The position numbers were made by a program, and so were the translations under genes. 64,000 bases of DNA from an uncultured Marinobacter sp. GTDB lineage: Bacteria > Pseudomonadota > Gammaproteobacteria > Pseudomonadales > Oleiphilaceae. Under the pieces are notes generated by a model. That model was not told the origin of the DNA. It worked only from the letters and a program-made list of their open reading frames with translations, and searched no databases. Position 1 is the stretch's first letter; each line of letters opens with the position of its first letter. This document shows positions 57,717 to 64,000 of the stretch, in pieces. The stretch covers positions 124,001-188,000 of the forward strand of contig NZ_CAMYMK010000007.1 of the NCBI RefSeq assembly GCF_947259545.1, read 5' to 3'.

Positions 57717-58622
57717 ATGGCCAAGATGAACTATTCCGGGCGTGACTTAGCGTTGAAGTTAAGTAGGCGGATTTGCCGGCTTCGAACAATACATTTTGAG
57801 AAAAGATTGACGGCGCCAGTGTTTGTTGTTGGCTTCAATAATTCAGGAAAATCCTCCGCAGTCCGTCTATTGAGCCACCAGACAGACCTTGCTGTTTATC
57901 CGGGAGAGGGCAACGGCGAGCTTTGGTTTCGCGGTCATTTTCCCTGGATCAGTTCCAGCGTGCCGGTTGCTCCCATCTGGGTCGCCCCGGACGAGTTCAT
58001 TCGAAGTGTCAAAGACAGGAACGGCCATAGTTTCGAGCGCGCCAGGGCACAGCTGGGCGCCTACCAGTGGTTGACCGGTGCAAAGACCCTGCTGAACGAC
58101 AGTGGCATGCTGGCCGCGCTGGCGCCAGACATCGCCTCGACTTTTCCCGATGGCAGGTTCATCCATTTTATCCGGGATGGGCGGTTGGCGAGTTATATCA
58201 CGGCCAGGCTTGAGTGGAGCAGAATAATTCGGTCTCCGGCGAAATACATCGAATTCAATTGCCCGATCCGGTTTCGGGATGTTCTCAGGAAAATGGCGCA
58301 GTACTGGGTCTGGACGATTCAACGAATGGACTTGCTCGCTGAAGCCATGCCCGGCTCGGTGCTGGAGCTGCGCTATGACGACTGGTGGCAGAACCCGGCC
58401 CCGATGGTGGATACGGTGGCTGACTTTCTGAGGCTTTCAACGCCGCCTCACCCCGAGCTTACCGAGCCGAGAAAAGATCTCACGCGGCATCTGCTGTCGG
58501 AAATGTCTGAGGACGAACGCCTTGTGCTGGAGGAGGTACTCGAGCCAACGTTGTTGAAGAAGGGCTATCAGACCGTGCACGACGATTTCGGGGTTACCGA
58601 AATGTCTGATCGCAGGCCTTGA
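57717..58622 (+). CDS. Sulfotransferase-like protein (intact copy)
   Basis: A 301-residue P-loop protein. VFVVGFNNSGKSSAVRLL fits a PAPS 5'-phosphosulfate loop, and IHFIRDGRLASYITARLEWS fits the 3'-phosphate site. LELRYDDWWQNPAPMVDTV resembles the C-terminal sulfotransferase block. It would sulfate a glycan using PAPS. A frameshifted paralogue is at 62542-63418. Its 3' end overlaps the convergent glycosyltransferase by 29 bp. Confidence 0.8.
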   Translation: MAKMNYSGRDLALKLSRRICRLRTIHFEKRLTAPVFVVGFNNSGKSSAVRLLSHQTDLAVYPGEGNGELWFRGHFPWISSSVPVAPIWVAPDEFIRSVKDRNGHSFERARAQLGAYQWLTGAKTLLNDSGMLAALAPDIASTFPDGRFIHFIRDGRLASYITARLEWSRIIRSPAKYIEFNCPIRFRDVLRKMAQYWVWTIQRMDLLAEAMPGSVLELRYDDWWQNPAPMVDTVADFLRLSTPPHPELTEPRKDLTRHLLSEMSEDERLVLEEVLEPTLLKKGYQTVHDDFGVTEMSDRRP

Positions 58623-59742
58623 GGAACTGCTCACTGCAGACATCCAGGGTGTAGCTGGCATCAGCTTTCGAGCGGGCATTCGAGCCCATTCGCTCCCGCA
58701 ATCGGGTATCCGCGAGAAGCTTCAGTACGAATTCCGCCGCTTCCCGGGTGCTGTCCCTCCCATAGACAAAGCCCGTTTCACCGTGATCAATGGCCTGTCT
58801 GACTGAGGGAATGTCGGGAACCAACACCGGCAGGGACGCGCTCATGTACTCGACGATCGACAGCGAGAATCCCTCACCGAGGGCGGCGTGAATTGCCGCA
58901 TCGGCAGCCGGGAGTATTTTTCTGGTGTCCGGCCGGAACCCCAGCAACCTGACGGCGTCCTCAAGATTTTTGTCCCGCACGAGCTGCTGCAGCGTACCCA
59001 TCGCCGGCCCGTCGCCGATCAGCAAGAACATCACCGGTGAATCTGGATGCGCCCTGGCGATCTCTTCCGCAACTCCGATCACAAAATCGAATCGCTTGTA
59101 CGGATGAGCGCGACCGGTGGTAATGCACACGAAACTGTCTTGCGGGATTCCCAGCATTTGCCGGGATAGCAGCCGTTGTTCGGGAGGGTTCTGAACCGGC
59201 GGAGTGCCGTTCTGGACGACTATGCAGCGTTCCGCGGGAATGCGGGCATTGGAGATGCTGCGATGTCTCATGAGCTCGGAAACGTTGAACTGTGTGTCAG
59301 CACATACCCAGGGCAACCGCTGGCGTAACGCTTTGGCGAACCCTTTGATGCCATTGACCGGGGGGCGGTCCCCCGGGGTGTGGTCATGAACGACAATATT
59401 TTTTACGCCGCAGGCCCGCAGAAACATGTAGTTCGGGCTGAACCAGGGCCGGTCGGTCAAATAGACGTCGGTGATGCGATTGGCTGTGATGTAGGACCGC
59501 AACGCTCGGCGTGCCGCAGCCGAATCGCCAACAACCGCCATTTCGGACACCCTGATGTTGCTGTTTTGGATAACCGCGGGAAGACGATTTATTTGCGGGT
59601 AGGCCAGAAAGGTTTCTTTGCCGTTTTGGGCAAAGTGTTCGGACAGCAGAACCCAGAAATGCTCCATCAGCCACCAGGCATAGCCCACATCTGAGGGGTA
59701 ATTGGACACCAATAACAGATTCCCTTTCGTTTTGGCACTCAT
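58594..59742 (-). CDS. Family-4-type glycosyltransferase (intact copy)
   Basis: A 382-residue GT-B enzyme. N-terminal NLLLVSNYPSDVGYAWWLM and C-terminal AALGEGFSLSIVEYMSASLP (the E-x7-E region) are visible, as are HDHTPGDRPPVN and RAHPYKRFDFVIG. ATG at 59742 follows GGAGG at a good distance; an upstream ATG at 59754 is possible. It converges on the sulfotransferase and has a truncated paralogue at the window end. Confidence 0.88.
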   Translation of the reverse strand: MSAKTKGNLLLVSNYPSDVGYAWWLMEHFWVLLSEHFAQNGKETFLAYPQINRLPAVIQNSNIRVSEMAVVGDSAAARRALRSYITANRITDVYLTDRPWFSPNYMFLRACGVKNIVVHDHTPGDRPPVNGIKGFAKALRQRLPWVCADTQFNVSELMRHRSISNARIPAERCIVVQNGTPPVQNPPEQRLLSRQMLGIPQDSFVCITTGRAHPYKRFDFVIGVAEEIARAHPDSPVMFLLIGDGPAMGTLQQLVRDKNLEDAVRLLGFRPDTRKILPAADAAIHAALGEGFSLSIVEYMSASLPVLVPDIPSVRQAIDHGETGFVYGRDSTREAAEFVLKLLADTRLRERMGSNARSKADASYTLDVCSEQFLKACDQTFR

Positions 59743-60069
59743 GTTCGCCTCCATTGCCGACTCACATCACATTGCGCTACAGACACAATTCTGACTAAGT
59801 GGTAGCATTTTCAGGCTGCTCGGCGAGCGTTATCATGCCAGAATGGTAAGCAGACAACCACCAGATCGCGGGCTGGATTCTGATAAGGAGATCAGAGTTG
59901 AAGGGAAGGTATCTCTATAATCTGAATATTTTCCCTCCGAAGTGGGGGGGGGCAATCACATCCATGTGACAGTTCTTGACGACCCTATGGTGCCGGGAGC
60001 CTGGAACTTCAGAAGTAGCGACCCTGAGGCTATCCCTATGTTGTCGCCTGATGATTTCAGAGGACAACC
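59743..60069. other. Intergenic region before the IS3 remnant
   Basis: About 325 bp without a supported gene. It includes a G-run (59945-59953) and probably the left terminus of the IS3 element, which I could not pair with the right end. Confidence 0.4.
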
Positions 60070-60540
60070 ATGCCCCATTACTCACCGGAACGTAAGGAAG
60101 CCATTCTCCAGAAGATGGCACCACCTCAAAGCCAGGCAGTAGCCGAGTTGGTCAATCAGGAAGGCATCAGTACCGCTACCTTGTACATTTGGCGTAAAGC
60201 TGCCAGAGAACGAGGTGCCGTTTTGCCAACCAGCTTAGCCACGCCCGACAAGTGGAGTAGCGAGGAGAAGTTCCGCATTGTTTTGGAGACCGCCCCGATG
60301 ATGGAGGCGGAGCTCAGTGAATATTGCCGCAAGCACGGTCTGTATCCGGAACAGATCGATGCCTGGAAGAGCGCCTGCATGGGCGCCAATACGCAGTTGG
60401 ATGAGCAGGCTAAGCGCTCTCATCAGGCAGCCAAAGCTGAGAAGAAACGTGTCAAAAAGCTCGCATCCGAGTTGCGGTGCAAGGAAAAAGCCCTGGCAGA
60501 AACGGCAGCGTTGCTGACGTTGTCAATAAAGCTGAGGTGA
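60070..60540 (+). CDS. IS3-family transposase OrfA
   Basis: A 156-residue OrfA with an N-terminal HTH (AVAELVNQEGISTATLYIWRK), a second HTH-like segment (FRIVLETAPMMEAELSEYCRK) and a C-terminal leucine-rich coiled coil. In IS3 elements OrfA is fused to OrfB by programmed frameshifting. The downstream orfB is decayed, so the element is not active. Confidence 0.85.
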   Translation: MPHYSPERKEAILQKMAPPQSQAVAELVNQEGISTATLYIWRKAARERGAVLPTSLATPDKWSSEEKFRIVLETAPMMEAELSEYCRKHGLYPEQIDAWKSACMGANTQLDEQAKRSHQAAKAEKKRVKKLASELRCKEKALAETAALLTLSIKLR

Positions 60541-60565
60541 TCTGGGGCCCCAAAGACGAGGACGA

Positions 60566-61185
60566 ATGATCAGCCTCCCGGATCGCCAGCAGGCGGTTGC
60601 TCTGGTCCAACAGGCTTAGAGCAGCGGAGCCCGGCTAGTCAAGGCTTGTGCCCTACTGAACCTGAGTGTGTGCACCTATCAGCGCTGGACGGCTGAAAAA
60701 GCCGTCAAAGCGGATCAGAGACCGGTGGTATCCAGGCAGGCACCGAGCAATAAACTCTCGGAGGAGCGCCAAGCCGTGGCGTCGCTTTGCAACCAGCCAG
60801 AATACCGAAGCTGTCCGACTTGGGCATTACGCCCTCGAAAAGCCGACCCCGGGTAAGTAATAACAACGCCTACTCGGAATCTTGTTCAAAACGCTGGAGT
60901 TCCGACCCGGGTTCCCGGTAAGCGGCTTTACAACGATCTAGGAGGCACGGGACTGGGTAATGTCGTTCGTTCGCTGGTACAACACCGAGCACCGACACAA
61001 TGCCCTGAATTATGTAACGCCCCCAGCAACGCCGCAACGGCGAGGCTGACCAAATCCTGGTCAAGTGTAAACCGGTTATCGAAGCTGCGAAGGCCGAGAG
61101 CCCGCGTCGCTGGTCCGGTGATATCCGAAACTTCAGCTTACCGGAATCAGTGACTCTGAATCCGGAAAAGGCGGCTAATTGTTAA
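60566..61185 (+). pseudogene. IS3-family orfB, decayed
   Basis: The N-terminal part (MISLPDRQQAVALVQQA) ends in an early stop, then LVKACALLNLSVCTYQRW resumes. The C-terminal part includes SFVRWYNTEHRHN and RRWSGDIRNFSLPES. The central DDE/RNase H region is largely deleted. The element outer end is at 61229. Confidence 0.85.
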
Positions 61186-61229
61186 AGAGTTGATGACTTA
61201 AACGCGACAACTACGTTGACAGACTCCGC
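61111..61229 (+). repeat. IS3 right end, partner of the inverted copy at 56245-56364
   Basis: It carries the same orfB end and terminal bases as 56245-56364, in the opposite orientation. The two ends face outward around about 4.7 kb that includes the methyltransferase, sulfotransferase and glycosyltransferase genes. Confidence 0.85.
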
Positions 61230-61462
61230 TATCCAAGCTTTTATGAAAGTCATCGACGTTCTCTACATCCGCATAGAGGCCAGATACCTATCGGATTGGC
61301 CTCAGGTTCTGAAATCCATGTCTTTGGCGGACGGCCATACTGGTGGTCGGGAAAATCATGCACCAAAATGAGATCACGTTGTTAATAACCTATAATCTAT
61401 AAAAATGGCCAGAAATATAAATAATATTGTGAGTAGGTTTCCTTGCACAAGGAGTAAGATCA

Positions 61463-62329
61463 TTGAAGATTTTAATTCATGCTGGTAGACACAAAACAGG
61501 TACAACATATTTGCAACAGTTTTTTGGCATGAACGCGGCGCGGCTGTTGAAAGATTTCGGTATCTTATATCCAGAAAGTGGGCGAAATCCATATTTTAAT
61601 TATCATCATGAATTGTTTGAAAATATACTGAAAAATGGCAGAAAAAAGTCCGGAATTATCAACGAATTAAGGCGAGAAGTTAATGAAAATAAATCAGAAA
61701 TTGTGTTGCTTTCTTCAGAATATTTGTCCAGAGATACAATGCAGAGCGAAGAACTAAAAATTATAAAAGAGAGTTTTTCACCGTATGATGTTGAGATCAT
61801 TTTTTACCTGCGGCGACAGGATGATTTTCTTTGTTCTCGCTATTCGGAAAGAGTTAAACAAAATAGGTTGGCTTTTCCTGATACTATTTGGTCATTTAAT
61901 GCCGAGCTTAATTATTTAAAATTTCTAGATCGTTATGCTAGAATTTTCGGTGTCAGCAATATAATTGTTAGGTCCTATAATAAAGCAATAAAAATTGGTC
62001 TTATAGAAGATTTTGCTTCCTTTTTGAAGGAGCCGTGTCTCGCTCAGTTACCCAAACCTGAACATGAGGCTAATAAACGCTTGCCATGGAGATATTTGCA
62101 TGCACTTTGGTACGCAAATTCGAACCCGCTCTCACGAAAGATTTTGGCAAATCGAGGGGCTAGCTATTTCTTTCGAAGAGCCGCAAAGCACTTCCCATCA
62201 CTATTCGATGGCAATAGACCAATTACAGACTCAGAAGCAAAACTTCTAATGCAACGTTACGCTGATTCGAATAATGCTGTAGCCGAAAAGTATACAGACG
62301 GCGACCCTTTATTTGTTTATGAACATTGA
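61463..62329 (+). CDS. Sulfotransferase-like P-loop protein
   Basis: A 288-residue, AT-rich protein. ILIHAGRHKTGTTYLQQFF is the typical PAPS-binding loop of bacterial sulfotransferases, and VEIIFYLRRQDDFLCSRYS the 3'-phosphate-site region. It differs from the sulfotransferase-like pair around it. The start is TTG at 61463 with AAGGAG upstream. Substrate is unknown. Confidence 0.8.
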   Translation: MKILIHAGRHKTGTTYLQQFFGMNAARLLKDFGILYPESGRNPYFNYHHELFENILKNGRKKSGIINELRREVNENKSEIVLLSSEYLSRDTMQSEELKIIKESFSPYDVEIIFYLRRQDDFLCSRYSERVKQNRLAFPDTIWSFNAELNYLKFLDRYARIFGVSNIIVRSYNKAIKIGLIEDFASFLKEPCLAQLPKPEHEANKRLPWRYLHALWYANSNPLSRKILANRGASYFFRRAAKHFPSLFDGNRPITDSEAKLLMQRYADSNNAVAEKYTDGDPLFVYEH

Positions 62330-62460
62330 AATGTTCGCTAACCCTTCGCATTCGGGCCGTTCAACGGGTCGTGGATGGCGAAAGTCCGGAAGTGGTCATT
62401 CAAGCCCTCGGTATGAGCCGCGCCTGTATTTATGAGTGGCGGGCCGCCTACCGGGGGGGA
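62326..62460 (+). pseudogene. IS630-family transposase N-terminal fragment
   Basis: The helix-turn-helix segment RIRAVQRVVDGESPEVVIQA followed by LGMSRACIYEWRAAYRGG matches the N-terminus of IS630-type transposases. The sequence then departs from the family and no catalytic domain follows. Confidence 0.7.
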
Positions 62461-62541
62461 AGGGGGCTATGTTTAAATGCAATTATTTTCAAAGTGTTGC
62501 GAACAGGTTGCAATTCCTAAAAACCGGGATGTTTTTGTCTT

Positions 62542-63418
62542 ATGCGACTTAGGAAGAGACAGCTTAAAGTTAGCTTGGCCCCGAAATTTGGCATTATGCA
62601 ACCGCGCTATTTTGCGAAGTCTCTCAAGAGACCGGTATTTGTCGTTGGCTTTAACAACTCCGGGAAATCCTCCGCTGTGTTGGCCTTGAGTCGTTTGGCA
62701 GGCCTTTCTATTTATCCTGGCGAGGGTAATGGGGAGTTATGGTTTCGAGGGCATTTTCCCTGGATCAGTTCGAACGTCTCTGTAGCGCCAATCTGGGTTG
62801 CGCCAAATGAATTTATCAGAAGTGTCAAAGACACAAACGGGCATGCCTTTGAGCGGGCGAGGGCACAATTGGGTGCCTACCAGTGGCTAACCGGCGGAGG
62901 AAACCCGCTGAACGACAGCGGCATGCTCGCCGCGCTGGCGCCGGATATCACTTCGACTTTTCCTGATGCCAAGTTTATCCATTTCAATCCGCGATGGTCG
63001 GTTAGCGAGCTATATCACCGCGCGGCTTGAGTGGAGCAAGATTATTCGCTCCCCGTCGAAGTACATTGAATTCGACTGTCCTATTCGATTCGGGGATGTG
63101 TTAAGGAAAATAGCTCAGTACTGGGTCTGGACGACGCAGCGGCTGGACTCGCTGGCCGAGGCTATGCCTGGTTCGGTTCTGGAACTGCGTTATGAAGACT
63201 GGTGGCGGAATCCGGAGCCGATGGCGGACGCGGTTGCTGACTTTCTGGGGTTTTCGCCGCCACTTGATCCCTCTCTGGCTGAATCTAAAAAAGACCTCAC
63301 CCGGCATCTTCTATCGGAAATGTCTGAGGATGAGTGTCTTCTTCTGGATGAGGTGCTGCAGCCAACGTTACTGCACAAAGGTTATCAGGCTGCACCCGAC
63401 GATTTCGGAGTTACCTGA
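62542..63418 (+). pseudogene. Sulfotransferase-like paralogue with frameshift
   Basis: It is homologous along its length to the protein at 57717-58622: VFVVGFNNSGKSSAVLAL, GELWFRGHFPWIS, ARAQLGAYQWLTGG. Near 62987 one extra base (TTCAATCCG versus TTTATCCG) shifts the frame within HFIRDGRLASY, and the C-terminal part (LEWSKIIRSPSKYIEF) continues in another frame. It is a pseudogene unless the base is a sequencing error. Confidence 0.85.
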
Positions 63419-64000
63419 ATGCTCGCATTGCAGCATTGGCAGCCGGGAGCAGTTTTCTGGTGTCGGATCGGAACCCGAGTAGCCGGACCGTGTCCTCAAG
63501 ATTCTTATTCCGCACAAGTCGTTGCAGATCATCCATCGCCGGCCCGTCGCCGACCGGCAGGAACACCACAGATGAATCAGGGAGTGCCTTGGCAACGAGT
63601 TCAGCGGTTCCAATCACAAAATCAAACCGCTTGTAAGCATGAGCACATCCGGTGGTGATGCACACGAAACTTTCCTCCGAGATACCCAGCATCCGGCGTG
63701 AAAGTGTCCGTTGGTCAGAGGCATTTTGTACCGGCGGGGAACCATTCTGTACCGCGATGCAGCGGTCGGCGGGAATACAGCCATTGATAATGCTTCGCTG
63801 TCTCATGAGCTCAGACACGTTGAATTGTGTGTCTGCGCATACCCAAGGCAGCCGGTGACGGTTCGCTTTTAGGAACCCCCTTGAAGTCATTAACCGGAGG
63901 ACGATCACCGGGAGTGTGGTCATGAACGACCATGTTCTGTATGTCGCACTTCCTTAGAAACAGGTAGTCCGGTCTGAACCACGGTCGGTCCGTAAAATAG
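63411..64000 (-). pseudogene. Glycosyltransferase paralogue, truncated and frameshifted
   Basis: It is homologous to the glycosyltransferase at 58594-59742 (LPWVCADTQFNVSELMR, HAYKRFDFVIG). The C-terminal third, including the E-x7-E site, is deleted, with the frame ending AAMRAFR. A G-run near 63882 shifts the frame before PWVCAD. The gene continues past the window end. Confidence 0.85.

Noticed and set aside
61243..61371. Small ORF of 42 codons after the IS3 end
   Set aside because: No ribosome-binding site, no recognisable domain; it could be a remnant of another transposase but evidence is too thin.

Overview
The window looks like chromosome from a marine gammaproteobacterium of the Marinobacter / Pseudomonas-Alteromonas type. 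This is inferred from gene content and order (fabR-like, aspS, yebC, ruvCAB, ybgC-tolQRAB-pal-cpoB, tRNA-Lys, nadA; prpBC-acnD-prpF-prpD), moderately high GC with many GTG/TTG starts, and Pseudomonas-like protein sequences. No 16S gene or other species marker is present.

Region 1 (1-22.9 kb) is conserved core: the end of a HIT-family gene, a PilZ-like gene, a FabR-type repressor, AspRS, YebC, the complete RuvCAB resolvasome and the complete Tol-Pal envelope system. Two identical tRNA-Lys genes, nadA, a BepA-type periplasmic protease, a TusA-like protein, an AI-2E family permease, Bcp, dapA, bamC, purC, an outer-membrane protein, a UDP-glucuronate 4-epimerase-like enzyme and an RluA-type pseudouridine synthase follow. 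A structured intergenic stretch at 947-1047 may encode a small RNA.

Region 2 (22.9-25.9 kb) is a very small island at a tRNA-Val gene. Two direct repeats of about 100 bp, each holding the 3' half of the tRNA up to and including the anticodon loop, bracket about 2.7 kb. That segment contains one recognisable gene, an OafA-type sugar O-acyltransferase, and no integrase.

Region 3 (25.9-38.2 kb) has a DMT exporter, an XRE regulator, galU, a TpsB-like beta-barrel without POTRA domains, and a methylcitrate-cycle operon (gntR-prpB-prpC-acnD-prpF-prpD). That operon has operator-like repeats at its promoter and hairpins, two of them REP-like, between its first genes.

Region 4 (38.4-53.8 kb) is an exopolysaccharide (EPS) locus. 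It encodes an initiating glycosylphosphotransferase, Wza-like export lipoprotein, Wzz-like chain-length protein, a degenerate tyrosine-kinase-like ATPase, an outer-membrane beta-barrel, two polysaccharide deacetylases, a FemAB-like and a CelD-like acyltransferase, glycosyltransferases, an ATP-grasp enzyme, a low-molecular-weight tyrosine phosphatase and an O-antigen ligase/polymerase-like protein. The set resembles EPS modules linked to exosortase (XrtA/PEP-CTERM), but no exosortase and no flippase is seen here. The last two genes are clearly AT-rich.

Region 5 (53.9-64 kb) is an accessory tail. It holds a secreted lectin/lyase-fold protein, remnants of IS5, IS21, IS3 and IS630 elements, a methyltransferase, sulfotransferases and glycosyltransferases. 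A convergent sulfotransferase/glycosyltransferase pair occurs twice: intact at 57.7-59.7 kb and decayed at 62.5-64 kb. Together regions 4 and 5 suggest an EPS locus that has diversified by transfer, duplication and IS activity, possibly making a sulfated polymer.
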